Shown here piece by piece: positions 22,326-31,373 of a stretch of DNA of 64,000 bases; the stretch's first letter is position 1, and each line of letters starts with the position of its first letter. The stretch covers positions 1 through 64,000 of IMG/VR virus record IMGVR_UViG_3300014913_000759; one strand, 5' to 3'. The DNA comes from a virus. Position numbers and translations under genes: made by a program. The notes beneath the pieces were generated by a model. That model was not told the origin of the DNA, ran no database searches, and saw nothing but the letters and a program-made list of their open reading frames with translations.

Positions 22326-22931
22326 TTATTTCTCCGCTATAATCCAAACCGACACTAGATTTTTTCCATCACAGGCCACTGCCTTCTTCTCTAAAGAGGA
22401 CCCAGGCACAACTTTTGCGCCTCCCCTACCATGTAATACGTCTAAAACAAAATTAATGTCTCCGGTGCCCCCATATTTATGTATCTTTGAAAAGTTTTCA
22501 CACAAAACTTTTAGACCGTCAGGAGTAAACCTCCAATAGTCCTGCGGGACTCCGTGCATGTAAAATATAAGAGCCGAAGTAAGAACCGCTATGCCACCTG
22601 GTCTTAAAACACGTCTGACCTCTTCGACACCTACCCATGGTTTTCTTACGTGCTCCAACACCTGGTCGGCCATTACATAATCAAAGCTATTATCGTCATA
22701 AGGCATTTTTTGTATATCAACTTCTGGATATGTGGGTGCTACAATTTTGCAGCCCTTTGGCAACATATCTATGAGAGCAGTGTTCTTTATTTTTATAGTA
22801 TCGTCGCCCTTGCCTTTTATAGAATCGCCGACTAATAAGCATCTGCCTACTGACAACTTGTTGGTTTTAAAAAACTTTTCTATGTCTGTATACATAGCGT
22901 ATCGTGAAAATTTATATCTTCTACTTGGCAT
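22326..22931 (-). CDS. SAM-dependent methyltransferase (type 11)
   Basis: 201 residues with a class I methyltransferase core: CLLVGDSIKGKG as a variant glycine loop, DYVMADQVLEHVRKPW, then VRRVLRPGGIAVLT and the YWRFTPDGL segment common in polysaccharide-locus methyltransferases. It probably methylates a sugar in the glycan made here. The start at 22931 has a GAGGGGAG site. Confidence 0.8.
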   Translation of the reverse strand: MPSRRYKFSRYAMYTDIEKFFKTNKLSVGRCLLVGDSIKGKGDDTIKIKNTALIDMLPKGCKIVAPTYPEVDIQKMPYDDNSFDYVMADQVLEHVRKPWVGVEEVRRVLRPGGIAVLTSALIFYMHGVPQDYWRFTPDGLKVLCENFSKIHKYGGTGDINFVLDVLHGRGGAKVVPGSSLEKKAVACDGKNLVSVWIIAEK

Positions 22932-23490
22932 TTTTATCTCCCCTCAGCACACACCATTTAAGAGCGCACCAAGGTTTTGTAGGGATTTTTATCTGTGAAG
23001 CAACAACATCGTGCTCGCTCTTCGGTAAGTTTATTTTTTTGTAATGCCACTCTATCCAAAGCTCATCCACATAAGCAAAAGATCCGTCGGTAAACATCTT
23101 AGGCAACACACTATACTCTGCGCCCTCTATGTCCATCTTCAGGATTATATAATCGTCTTTGGATAAATTATCTTTGACCCATTTAGAAAAATCTATAGCA
23201 GTTACTTTGGCTGGATGGTCTTTGTCCAACATTCCAGTACGCTTAGACTTGACTAGTGTTCCGCCATCTCTAAGAGCTGCTGAGCTTTTATAAAAACTAA
23301 GTTCGCCATCTTCAACCCAAACCGCACAATTAATAAACACCTGCTTATCTAAATCGCCAAAGTATTTGGAAAAATATGGATCAGCCTCGAAACTGTATAT
23401 AAAATATTCTGATTCTTTGTCGTACTCTTTTCTAAAATGTCTGGCCGAGCATCCATCGTGTGCTCCAGCATCCAAAAATACTTTAGCCAT
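22921..23490 (-). CDS. FkbM-family methyltransferase
   Basis: 189 residues. FLDAGAHDGCSARHF is the SAM glycine loop, YSFEADP the acidic ribose-binding strand, AIDFSKWV and LKMDIEGAEYSVLPKM the FkbM signature. FkbM enzymes O-methylate polyketides or sugars, and they are frequent in surface-glycan and phage glycosylation loci. It overlaps its neighbours by 8-11 bases. Confidence 0.85.
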   Translation of the reverse strand: MAKVFLDAGAHDGCSARHFRKEYDKESEYFIYSFEADPYFSKYFGDLDKQVFINCAVWVEDGELSFYKSSAALRDGGTLVKSKRTGMLDKDHPAKVTAIDFSKWVKDNLSKDDYIILKMDIEGAEYSVLPKMFTDGSFAYVDELWIEWHYKKINLPKSEHDVVASQIKIPTKPWCALKWCVLRGDKNAK

Positions 23491-24199
23491 TTAATATTTC
23501 CTTGCCTTTCTTAAGATAGTATTGAAACTCGCTCTGAAACTTTTCATTATCGAAATGGTTCGCTTTACAATGCCACATAACTGAATCATCAGCAAACATA
23601 TTCGGGTTGTTTCTATCTCCAAGATCGTTAAACTTAAGGTGCATTGGTACTAACTCTACGTTTTTAGAGTGTTTCTTATAGGCGCTCCACATGGCCACCT
23701 GGCCCTGGCCCCAAACAGGGTTAGCTTCGCAGCCTTTATACCAGTCATCAACAAAATCATATGTTTCCGGAGAACAGCCAAGATTAAATACCCCTGCATT
23801 TACTGCAGCATCAAACTGGTTTGCGTAGTTCGTTTGCCTGACTAGAATCTTTAGTTGTTTCGAACCGACTTCTAGAAACTCCGATAGGTTTTTGCGAACT
23901 AAAACGTCTGTATCTATCCAAGCCACAGACTCCCCATACGATTCTAAACAGTCTCTTAATATGGCTACTCTAAACATTATTAGCGCAAAACCTCGTTTAT
24001 CACCAGGGGTTTGTTCTAGTTCCCAGCTTTCAAAAATACAATTATCAAAAGATGTCTGTAGTTTTTCCCACAAACTATCAGGGTAATTTGCTAGAAAAAC
24101 CCTTATCGTGTGCTCTGGTGAATTTATCTTCAGGGAGGTTATGAAAGCCAGAAGCTGTTCGAAATAAAATTCATCTGGTGTAGAATTTGTTATAATCAT
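23483..24199 (-). CDS. GT-A glycosyltransferase, hypothetical specificity
   Basis: 238 residues from ATG 24199, which overlaps the upstream stop as ATGA and follows TGGAGG; a longer frame to 24295 lacks such a site. WIDTDVLVRKNL carries the DxD metal motif, and NAGVFNLGCSPETYDFVDDW is typical of GT8/GT77-like enzymes. It ends in a Lys-rich helix. Confidence 0.7.
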   Translation of the reverse strand: MIITNSTPDEFYFEQLLAFITSLKINSPEHTIRVFLANYPDSLWEKLQTSFDNCIFESWELEQTPGDKRGFALIMFRVAILRDCLESYGESVAWIDTDVLVRKNLSEFLEVGSKQLKILVRQTNYANQFDAAVNAGVFNLGCSPETYDFVDDWYKGCEANPVWGQGQVAMWSAYKKHSKNVELVPMHLKFNDLGDRNNPNMFADDSVMWHCKANHFDNEKFQSEFQYYLKKGKEILNG

Positions 24200-25140
24200 A
24201 GTGCCTCCAGATGGCCAACCAGACGTTTCATGTTGTCCTCTCGACTGCCAATCTCTGTCTTTAAACATTTCCTCATAGCCGGTATCAAATTCCAACTCGG
24301 ATTCTTTATCTTTTGTGCCGCATGTTCTATATCTCCGAACTTATAAATCATCGCCGTCTCATTGTTGAACGCATAATCTAAAATCATGCCGTTCAATTGG
24401 TGATCACTACAGACCACCAAACAACCGCATAGAGCTGCCTCCATAGGAGGATTATGTAGACCCTCACTATCCGTAGGCGCGAACCATATATGACAGCGAC
24501 TATAGAGCTGATTTAGCTGCTCCACATTCGCATTCTCAACAAACTCTGTTAGAAAACTCGTGTCGGCCGGCGTTGAATTGCCCATACCCACATATTCATA
24601 GTCGTCGCGGCCTAAAATTTTTGAAAGTTCTACAAAATCTTTCCATCTTTTTCTAGGTTGTGCGGTATGTAAACAACCAATCCTTATCTTCTTATCTCTT
24701 CTAAGTTTCCTGTCTTGCCACCAATCAAAATCCAGGCCTTGGTAAACTACTACAGAATCTGCATGAAATTCTTCTTTCAGTTTATGCTGCAATCCTTTAG
24801 CATTTACGATGTTTAGCATACGTGGATCTCTATAGAGATAACCCAGGTCTTGATCAGACATTGACCAGTTCTCGTGTGCTCTAATATACCAGGCCCTCTT
24901 TGGTACCGGTATCTGCAGTGTCTGTGCTGCGTCCGAGCACGCTACAGCGATCAGTGCTTCGGTGTCCTCATAAATACCATTGACAACCGGCCTGTGCTCA
25001 AACCAATTGAAATTGTCTATGCTGGCAGCTATCTCACAATCGTGGCCCAAAGAACGTAAAACCTCTACACTCTTGAGAATGGTCCTCGAGCCGCCGTTAT
25101 TTCCTAGACCGCTTACTAAGCTGTTGAACATTAATTTCAT
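24196..25140 (-). CDS. Glycosyltransferase family 4-like (GT-B)
   Basis: 314 residues. The N-terminal domain has a Gly-rich loop (GLGNNGGSRT). The C-terminal domain has RIGCLHTAQPRKRWKDFVE, a canonical GT4 donor region, and FAPTDSEGLHNPPMEAALCG, in which the E-x7-E pair binds the nucleotide sugar. The reaction is retaining transfer from an NDP-sugar. The 3' end abuts the preceding GT-A gene by an ATGA overlap, so the two are co-translated. Confidence 0.85.
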   Translation of the reverse strand: MKLMFNSLVSGLGNNGGSRTILKSVEVLRSLGHDCEIAASIDNFNWFEHRPVVNGIYEDTEALIAVACSDAAQTLQIPVPKRAWYIRAHENWSMSDQDLGYLYRDPRMLNIVNAKGLQHKLKEEFHADSVVVYQGLDFDWWQDRKLRRDKKIRIGCLHTAQPRKRWKDFVELSKILGRDDYEYVGMGNSTPADTSFLTEFVENANVEQLNQLYSRCHIWFAPTDSEGLHNPPMEAALCGCLVVCSDHQLNGMILDYAFNNETAMIYKFGDIEHAAQKIKNPSWNLIPAMRKCLKTEIGSREDNMKRLVGHLEAL

Positions 25141-26122
25141 CTACTTTATCCCTTATAAACTTTGCCGCGTGTTTTAGCGACAGATGATTTTCGTAATATT
25201 TTCTAGGCTCGTACATGTCTAAATTCTCTAGTACAAACCGAACCTTGTCCCAAAAATTTTCTTCTGTTGCTAACTCGCCAGTGGAAAATGGAGACGAAGA
25301 ATCTACTGGGCTGACAATATATTTACTGCGCCAAAACTTTACACGGCTCAATGCTACCACTGGAACATTGCATGCCAACATTTCCGGTATAACCCTTGGG
25401 CAAGAGTCTATTTCAGCTCTAGACGCCATTATACCAACTTTACATTTGGCAATGTTTTCTGCCATTTTTGGCCTTAGTACCCTATAAGAAGTAACATTAT
25501 CAGGGTACTTAAATTTCTTAGGGTTGTTGCCTAAATTCAAAAGTTTGATGTCCTTTGGAACAGTCGGGTATACAAAATCGTGGCCTTTAAAGTGTTGTGC
25601 GCCGTTGGCCGGAAAACACACGTCATATTCCTTTTCGACTTCTGACATCGGATAAAAGATATTGTCTGCTGCCGGCTTTATAAACAAAGTTGTTAGTGGT
25701 TTTGGAAACTTTTCTTTACAAATTTCTACCTGTTCGTGTGAATCCTGTAATATTATATCGTAATCGAAATACCCGGGTTGAGGCAAAAATCTTCTGCCGG
25801 CACCGTAATAAATCTTAATGGCAAATGGAAATCTATGCAGCACCTCATGGTACTCAGGAAATCCTCCTCGGCAAAATATAACATCTGGGCAAAAATTTGG
25901 TTGGTAGGTGGTAAAAGATGGTACCCACCTTTCCACAAAGTTGTGTGCGAACCTATGTTCTCTATCGCCTCCCCAATACCACAACTCACACTTATCTTCT
26001 TCGTTTGCCATAGAATAAAATAAATGAGTCCACATGTCATCACATTCTTCAAGCCTATCAAATACGATTTCCTGTGGATTTCTATCCCTCGGTACTTCCC
26101 CTCGGAGCATCAATAGGTTCAT
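25097..26122 (-). CDS. Glycosyltransferase, GT4/GT-B-like
   Basis: 341 residues. The C-terminal half reads as a GT-B donor domain: YDVCFPANGAQHFKGHDFV, a later CKVGIMASRAEIDSCPRVIPEMLACNVPVVA with an acidic residue in the position of the second E-x7-E Glu, and a Lys-rich end. The N-terminal half has several Trp/Tyr-rich segments. It is more diverged than its neighbours. It overlaps both adjacent genes by 41-44 bases. Confidence 0.75.
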   Translation of the reverse strand: MNLLMLRGEVPRDRNPQEIVFDRLEECDDMWTHLFYSMANEEDKCELWYWGGDREHRFAHNFVERWVPSFTTYQPNFCPDVIFCRGGFPEYHEVLHRFPFAIKIYYGAGRRFLPQPGYFDYDIILQDSHEQVEICKEKFPKPLTTLFIKPAADNIFYPMSEVEKEYDVCFPANGAQHFKGHDFVYPTVPKDIKLLNLGNNPKKFKYPDNVTSYRVLRPKMAENIAKCKVGIMASRAEIDSCPRVIPEMLACNVPVVALSRVKFWRSKYIVSPVDSSSPFSTGELATEENFWDKVRFVLENLDMYEPRKYYENHLSLKHAAKFIRDKVDEINVQQLSKRSRK

Positions 26123-27035
26123 TACAATACACCTCGCTTGCTTCGGACATAAACCGCGCCATAATAATTTGTTTTATACCGTGTAGGACAACCTCAGGGT
26201 CGATATCTCTACACTGCCAATCCTTACAATCCTTTTGCCAGCGTCTTGTTTTCTGACAAGGTCTACATTCCAGATCGTCTCTGGTAATAATGGTTGAATA
26301 CTTGTGGAAACGTTCGTCATAATTCTTCTTAATAGAAGTAGCCGTAAATATTACAATATTGTCTGTTTCCAGGGCATTAGATGCGTGATACATTCCGGAG
26401 TCGTTTCCGACGAAAAGCCTAGCATTCTTGATAAGACCTAGACTTTCCTGCAGGCTAAGACCTGTTCTATCTTCAGTGCCTTCAATATATTCTTCTTTGG
26501 CGCCGATGGAACAAACTTTGACACCCTCTAAATATTCAACAACTTTTTCGTAGTGAGTGTAGCTTTTCACCGACCAATTTGCGCTTCCATACCTATTATA
26601 ACCATTGTGCATGACAATGTCAAATTTTTCTTCTGTCTTTCCATATGCACAGATGCCGTGCCAAAGAATATTCTCTTCCTTGACACCGAGGTCTCTAGCG
26701 ATGTCCATATAGGTGTCCACTTCGCTGCGATCCACGCTCAGCGGCTGGATCTTGTTAAGAAGTGCCATGCGTGCGAATGGACCCTGACCGACTATATTCT
26801 GTGTCCACATAGTAGACACGTAACCGTCGTACGAAAACATATCCAGTTTGTTGATGTTCTGACCAACCACCCACTTGCCGACATACGGAATAAGCCTGTC
26901 TTTTATTCCGTAGCTACCATGCGCGTGCCAGAAGTCGACCTTGTGGCCGAGAACCTCAGTAAGTGTTCTAATTACTGGAATACACTGGATGATGTTTCCT
27001 ATTCCCTCTCCGTGGCAAAAAAGAAGTTTAGCCAT
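26082..27035 (-). CDS. Glycosyltransferase family 9 (heptosyltransferase-like)
   Basis: 317 residues from ATG 27035; alternative upstream starts at 27047 or 27098 exist. AKLLFCHGEGIGNIIQCIPVI is the GT9 N-terminal loop, and LFVGNDSGMYHASNALETDNIV is the ADP-heptose-binding signature. GT9 enzymes transfer heptose to lipopolysaccharide core or related glycans. This agrees with the heptose-phosphate kinase at 15978-16931. The C-terminus has four cysteines (CRPCQKTRRWQKDCKDWQC), a pattern shared with other GT9 proteins. Confidence 0.85.
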   Translation of the reverse strand: MAKLLFCHGEGIGNIIQCIPVIRTLTEVLGHKVDFWHAHGSYGIKDRLIPYVGKWVVGQNINKLDMFSYDGYVSTMWTQNIVGQGPFARMALLNKIQPLSVDRSEVDTYMDIARDLGVKEENILWHGICAYGKTEEKFDIVMHNGYNRYGSANWSVKSYTHYEKVVEYLEGVKVCSIGAKEEYIEGTEDRTGLSLQESLGLIKNARLFVGNDSGMYHASNALETDNIVIFTATSIKKNYDERFHKYSTIITRDDLECRPCQKTRRWQKDCKDWQCRDIDPEVVLHGIKQIIMARFMSEASEVYCNEPIDAPRGSTEG

Positions 27036-27903
27036 AATTGTAACCATACCTCCGGTGTAATATTGCTCTGTACCAAGCCTTGTGCCATCTCCTATCAAAA
27101 TTTGCTCTGGCGTTGCAAGAAGTACAAAGTGTTATCAAGTTTTCCGGTCCACAACTTTTCTTGTTATAATCAATGTGGTGTATATTCAAAGTTTTATAAT
27201 TATTACGGCAATCGGGGTTCAAGCATTTATGGCCATCTCTGTCCTTAATACTTTCTTTGTACTCTTTGTCCAACCAAATATCACAGTAAGGCTCACAAGT
27301 AATGCCACCCTTCCAATTGTGGTGTGTCGAGCCACTACTACGCTCAAACCAACATGCCCTACATCTAAAACCCCTAACCCAATCATTCCACGTAGTAGAT
27401 GCTGTATGTCCGTTGCTACAAATATAATATAATTTTGTTTTGTTATTTTTATAGGTCTTAGAAAGTAGTTTACATCCCTCTTTCCCAAAACTTCGCCTGA
27501 CAAACTCTATACTATGTTTTGCTGTGCCTGAGCATACAGCGCAGCGGGCGCCGTTCTTCCAAGAAACCCAACTAATTCTATATTCGTGCCCTTCGGAACA
27601 TATATATCTAAGTTTTTGTGTGTTGTTTTTATATTCGGTATTCAACAACATATAACCCTCAGAACTAAACGCACTTCTAACTGTTTCTATACCTAGCGAC
27701 ATTTTTGGTGCTGCTTTTTTATAACCACAGTAACGGCACCTCTGACCCCTCTTCCACCTATGCCAATTTGTACTACTTTTGTGGCCTTTTGGGCAGACGT
27801 ACTTCAACACAGACTCGCAGTTTTTATACTCGTCTGTCAAAAGGGTATAACCCTCCTTCTTAAACTGATCTCTTACAAACCCATATGTTAGTCTTCTAGG
27901 CAT
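27028..27903 (-). CDS. HNH homing endonuclease with three zinc-ribbon repeats
   Basis: 291 residues. Three modules of about 50 residues (9-59, 74-124, 133-184) share an F..EGY.LL..EYKNN..KL.Y.C..GH.....W..G.RC..C pattern, each with a probable Cys4/His zinc site for DNA binding. The HNH nuclease domain follows at about 215-275 (CLNPDCRNN, LNIHHIDYNKKS, NLITLCTSCN). The gene stands alone, interposed between two glycosyltransferase genes with 8-base overlaps, as expected for a free-standing homing endonuclease. Confidence 0.85.
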   Translation of the reverse strand: MPRRLTYGFVRDQFKKEGYTLLTDEYKNCESVLKYVCPKGHKSSTNWHRWKRGQRCRYCGYKKAAPKMSLGIETVRSAFSSEGYMLLNTEYKNNTQKLRYICSEGHEYRISWVSWKNGARCAVCSGTAKHSIEFVRRSFGKEGCKLLSKTYKNNKTKLYYICSNGHTASTTWNDWVRGFRCRACWFERSSGSTHHNWKGGITCEPYCDIWLDKEYKESIKDRDGHKCLNPDCRNNYKTLNIHHIDYNKKSCGPENLITLCTSCNARANFDRRWHKAWYRAILHRRYGYNYG

Positions 27904-28810
27904 TTTTCTTTCCTGATAGTTTCAATGTACCATCCCACTCTTCTAAAAGTGGTGAAAAAGATTTATAGTCATTATATTGCTTCGCAGCAGTGAGCTCATA
28001 CATTTTGTTGGCATCTTTTATTATTTCCCTCAGATTCTCTATTCTCTCATCAAAGTCCTGACCAGGAATCACACCACCGGGCCTATTTATACCAACAAAC
28101 CCAATGTGGATTTGACGATTTACATACGGATTTATAATCCATTTATCTTCTTCAATCATGGCCACTGAAGTTAAACGATTTATGAGCCCCGCTTGCTGCC
28201 AATGCATAGGCTTGTCCGGATCATATTTGTAACCTTTTTCCTGGTAGCCCTTTTCCTTATAGTGCTTGTCCATTGCAACAATAAAACCTGGTTCATTTTT
28301 ATAATAATCCATGATAGAATGCGGTGCTATATATTTATAGTAGAACTCCTTAGGTATAAGAGGCGCTAAAGCGGCATAATGATGTCCTTGATAAACCTCC
28401 GAAACTTTGCTGTCTACATCTTCTTTAGTAAATGGTGATAAAATTGAATACTTGCCCTTCGCTTCCGGCATATTCATAAGAAGATCCATATATTTAAAAT
28501 ACGTCTTATGAATCAAGATGTCATCCTCTATATAAACCACATAATCATCTGTCATCTTAAACGCTTTGGCCATACCTTCCAGTATGTTAACAGTCAATCC
28601 GTAGCGCTGTGGTCTAAACTCAAAGACACTTTCATAAGGATATTTCTGTAATAGATTGAGTACCTCTTGTGGGGTACCTGCTTCTACTAGAAAGAGTGTT
28701 ATGAACTGTCCTGGTAAAGAATAATAATCCCTAGCAGCTTTTTCGTATTCTAGAGATAGATAAAGCATTTCGGGGCGATTGTATATGGGTCTGAGTATAA
28801 TATTCGCCAT
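27896..28810 (-). CDS. Glycosyltransferase family 2-like (GT-A)
   Basis: 304 residues. NIILRPIYNRPEMLYLSLEYE opens the GT2 nucleotide-binding domain, VYIEDDILIHKTYFKYMD (about 91-108) carries the metal-binding EDD, and QQAGLINRL lies downstream. The protein is soluble and probably acts on an activated sugar or protein acceptor. It is coupled to the HNH gene by an 8-base overlap and to the methyltransferase by one base. Confidence 0.8.
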   Translation of the reverse strand: MANIILRPIYNRPEMLYLSLEYEKAARDYYSLPGQFITLFLVEAGTPQEVLNLLQKYPYESVFEFRPQRYGLTVNILEGMAKAFKMTDDYVVYIEDDILIHKTYFKYMDLLMNMPEAKGKYSILSPFTKEDVDSKVSEVYQGHHYAALAPLIPKEFYYKYIAPHSIMDYYKNEPGFIVAMDKHYKEKGYQEKGYKYDPDKPMHWQQAGLINRLTSVAMIEEDKWIINPYVNRQIHIGFVGINRPGGVIPGQDFDERIENLREIIKDANKMYELTAAKQYNDYKSFSPLLEEWDGTLKLSGKKNA

Positions 28811-29322
28811 TATAGTTTCCTCACTTTCATCTCAAAGTTGCTGCCTATTTCTTTGTAGTCAATTTCTTTTAGCCCGCAATCAGCACAAATTTTAGAGAAC
28901 CATGCTCTGTCAAATCCTACATAGTGAAAGTTCTGTGCGTAATCTTGGCCGCCAAAAAGAAGCCAAGAGATTGTGGCTGTGTGTGCTGGGTCTTTCTTCC
29001 TATTTACATACTGTTGACATATGTAAGCAAGATTAGGCATACGAAACTCGATTGTTCCGCCCTTCTTCAACACACTTGACCATTCCTTAATAAGTCTCTT
29101 TGTCTTAGAAGCGTGTTTATCGCCCGGCGGAAAATGCTCTATGACATCGCTCGCCAGAATGTAATCCACGCTCTCTGGTTTGAAAGGCAGTGGCTTACTA
29201 AGATCTGCACGAACATCCTGTTTAGGCAGACCTTTCCTCACGTCTACGTTAAAACACCTGTTCTGTGCTGGATATTTTCTATATGCGCGCTCTCCGCTTC
29301 CTAGATTAAGCGTTATCTTCAT
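28810..29322 (-). CDS. SAM-dependent methyltransferase (type 11)
   Basis: 170 residues. LNLGSGERAYRKY is the SAM-binding loop, FNVDVRKG the ribose-binding strand, DYILASDVIEHFPPGD the motif-II segment and VLKKGGTIEFRMPNL the following strand. It probably modifies a sugar or terminal residue in the glycan. It overlaps the adjacent transferase genes by 1 and 4 bases. The ribosome site is AAGGAG. Confidence 0.85.
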   Translation of the reverse strand: MKITLNLGSGERAYRKYPAQNRCFNVDVRKGLPKQDVRADLSKPLPFKPESVDYILASDVIEHFPPGDKHASKTKRLIKEWSSVLKKGGTIEFRMPNLAYICQQYVNRKKDPAHTATISWLLFGGQDYAQNFHYVGFDRAWFSKICADCGLKEIDYKEIGSNFEMKVRKL

Positions 29323-30440
29323 AGAGATTTAATCTCCTTCAACATCTTCTTGCCAACTTTTTCCCAGGTAAAGTTATTTCCGATGTATCTTTTCATTCTA
29401 CCTGCTTTTTCCTGCGCCTCATCTGGATTCTCATACACCTGTCTCATAAGTTGCGAGGCGTGGTGTACGTCTGCAGAAGCCCATAGCTGGTCACCCGTAT
29501 ACCAAGGGCCCCATATCATACCAAATACCGGCTGTAGTGTGTAATCGACTAGGTAGCTATTGTCGGGCTTTGCGTATTCCAAAGCGCCGCCGAATCCCGT
29601 CACTATGATGGGCTTACTGCAGGCACCTGCCGTAAAACCAGAAAGACCAAAACCTTCGCCCCTATCCAGAGATACAAAACAGTCTCCTCTTGCGTGTAGG
29701 CCCAAAATCTCGTTCCTCGTTAAAAGATCAAGAATTAGATAGACCTTGGCATGTGGATTTGGCATAGGCATGACCTGCTTCAGTCTTTTAATCGTCTGCC
29801 TGACAATGTCTTTGTCCTTGTCAGAGTAGTTAGTTCTATATGTTTTCATAACTAACGCTACGTTCTCATTGCTCTGGAAAGCGTGCCAGTATGCTCTCAG
29901 CATTGAGGTAGGATTCTTTCTTTCCATGAACTGAAATATACTATAGAATACAAAAGTATCATCATCCACACCTTTAATGTCGTACGGCTTAATGCCATCG
30001 AACTCGGCCATATCTATGCCGTGAGGAACCACACCAACTGGTACCTTTATACCGCTTTCCTTGTATACATCAGAGTTCCAGTCACAGCAGGTGAGAATCA
30101 TATCCATCTTGTTCATCATCTCTACCCAGTCTGGAGGCAGCTTAGTGGTTTCCCACACAGTGTACCCAATATTAACCTTATCAACCTCTTTCTTTGCTTC
30201 AAAGTGGTGTGGTGTGTTGTGGTTAATGACTATATTATAATCAATGTCCTTGTTTATAAGACTAGACAGCGTCTCGCCGTACTTCTCATTGACCGGTCTG
30301 ATCTCTTCAAAAGATACGGGCGCACACGTAATTGGTATGCCCATCTGATGAAGAGCCATTACATAGCCACGCGATGCCTCGCCGTATCCTGATCCGTCTA
30401 ACAACGGAGAAATATATTTAATCCCCTTTATTTCCATCAT
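29319..30440 (-). CDS. Glycosyltransferase family 4
   Basis: 373 residues. The GT-B fold is seen from DGSGYGEASRGYVMALHQMG (acceptor loop), VGVVPHGIDMAEFDGIKPY, FVFYSIFQFMERKNPTSML and CFVSLDRGEGFGLSGFTAGACS, where the E-x7-E-type Glu contacts the donor. A C-terminal region for membrane association is not obvious. It belongs to the same co-translated glycan operon; the start at 30440 has an AAAGGAG site. Confidence 0.88.
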   Translation of the reverse strand: MMEIKGIKYISPLLDGSGYGEASRGYVMALHQMGIPITCAPVSFEEIRPVNEKYGETLSSLINKDIDYNIVINHNTPHHFEAKKEVDKVNIGYTVWETTKLPPDWVEMMNKMDMILTCCDWNSDVYKESGIKVPVGVVPHGIDMAEFDGIKPYDIKGVDDDTFVFYSIFQFMERKNPTSMLRAYWHAFQSNENVALVMKTYRTNYSDKDKDIVRQTIKRLKQVMPMPNPHAKVYLILDLLTRNEILGLHARGDCFVSLDRGEGFGLSGFTAGACSKPIIVTGFGGALEYAKPDNSYLVDYTLQPVFGMIWGPWYTGDQLWASADVHHASQLMRQVYENPDEAQEKAGRMKRYIGNNFTWEKVGKKMLKEIKSL

Positions 30441-30672
30441 CGTCTCCTTTAAACAAGTCTTTTATATCTTTCATTCGTGATGCAATCATCACCTCCGGCA
30501 ACTTCTCATACATCTCGGCCAACTGTGCAAAATCAGCATCTGGGGCCATCAAATGGAACATAAGAAAAAGCTCTAAGCGTGTTATTTTATTGTCGAGGTA
30601 GCTTAGATACTCCCCCAAGGAGTACTCTATTTGCTCTCCATCAGATGTTCTGGTAATATATATGTTTGGCAT
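30418..30672 (-). CDS. Small acidic hypothetical protein
   Basis: 84 residues, largely helical, with an acidic C-terminus (DLFKGDDDGNKGD). It is translated from ATG 30672, overlapping the ThyA-family stop as TAATG, with a GAGGTCAG site. No motif is recognised. Its position next to a thymidylate-synthase-family gene suggests co-expression but not function. Confidence 0.6.
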   Translation of the reverse strand: MPNIYITRTSDGEQIEYSLGEYLSYLDNKITRLELFLMFHLMAPDADFAQLAEMYEKLPEVMIASRMKDIKDLFKGDDDGNKGD

Positions 30673-31373
30673 TACTCTGACCTCATTGTCCTTATTTTGG
30701 CCAGTTCCCAGGCGTAGTCATATAAATGTAGGCCTTTAGTGGCGGCCACCAACTCACCATCATCCACGCCTATTTCACTAGCCATGTATTCCTTGAGTAG
30801 TTGTAAGCCCCCTAAATTGGCGGGCAATCCATTATAGAGATCCCATGACCTGAAATAAACAAAGAAATGAAGTTTGCCGTTGCTAATTCTAGTATCAATA
30901 TGCCTCAGACATGGAGGGTCGCCAAGCAAAATATCAGATGGTGCTGATATAGACATAGCTGCCTGGTTAGTGCCATATCCTTTTGTTTTATACATATCAA
31001 TAACTTCATCAATCTGGTTGACCATTTTCGGAGACATTATTTCGTGCGTATAATATTGCCAACCGGCGAGGCGTTCTCCGTAAGTATAATCCTCGTTTGG
31101 TTGCTTCATGTTTGTCATAAGATATGGTAAATATTCCTCTATATAACCATCTGCCACGGGGTTTGGTATACCAAGTGAAGCAGGAATATCGGGAATAAGC
31201 GGCCTAACACCTGGGTATTTTACATGTATCGTGATGTAATCAAACTCCAGGCGTTGTTGGCCTACGTAACTACCGTGGTCAATAGTGTATTTATGGCCAC
31301 GGTCTAAAATCCCATACACACACTGAAACCATGCGTCCGGCAAGTCTCTTGCTTTTACTTCAACTAAATCCAT
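30672..31373 (-). CDS. thyA: Thymidylate synthase family protein (archaeal-type ThyA or dUMP hydroxymethylase)
   Basis: 233 residues, short like archaeal thymidylate synthases. The nucleophile is Cys155 (DPPCLRHID). The phosphate and base pocket is FRSWDLYNGLPANLGG (Arg175, Ser176, Asp178, Asn186), and a C-terminal HLYDY (His216, Tyr218) completes the site. Retention of Asn186, which in dCMP hydroxymethylases is Asp, indicates a uracil base: either dUMP to dTMP, or dUMP hydroxymethylation as in SPO1-like phages. It is flanked by glycosyltransferase genes, which leaves DNA-base modification open. Confidence 0.8.
   Translation of the reverse strand: MDLVEVKARDLPDAWFQCVYGILDRGHKYTIDHGSYVGQQRLEFDYITIHVKYPGVRPLIPDIPASLGIPNPVADGYIEEYLPYLMTNMKQPNEDYTYGERLAGWQYYTHEIMSPKMVNQIDEVIDMYKTKGYGTNQAAMSISAPSDILLGDPPCLRHIDTRISNGKLHFFVYFRSWDLYNGLPANLGGLQLLKEYMASEIGVDDGELVAATKGLHLYDYAWELAKIRTMRSE

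Noticed and set aside
26553-27248. Open frame of 231 codons on the plus strand over the GT9 and HNH genes.
   Set aside because: Both minus-strand genes are clearly coding with recognisable domains; the plus frame has no motif and no ribosome site.
27300-27880. Repeated sequence units that might be a CRISPR array.
   Set aside because: They are protein-level repeats of about 50 residues (zinc-ribbon modules) with diverged DNA and no short identical repeats with spacers.
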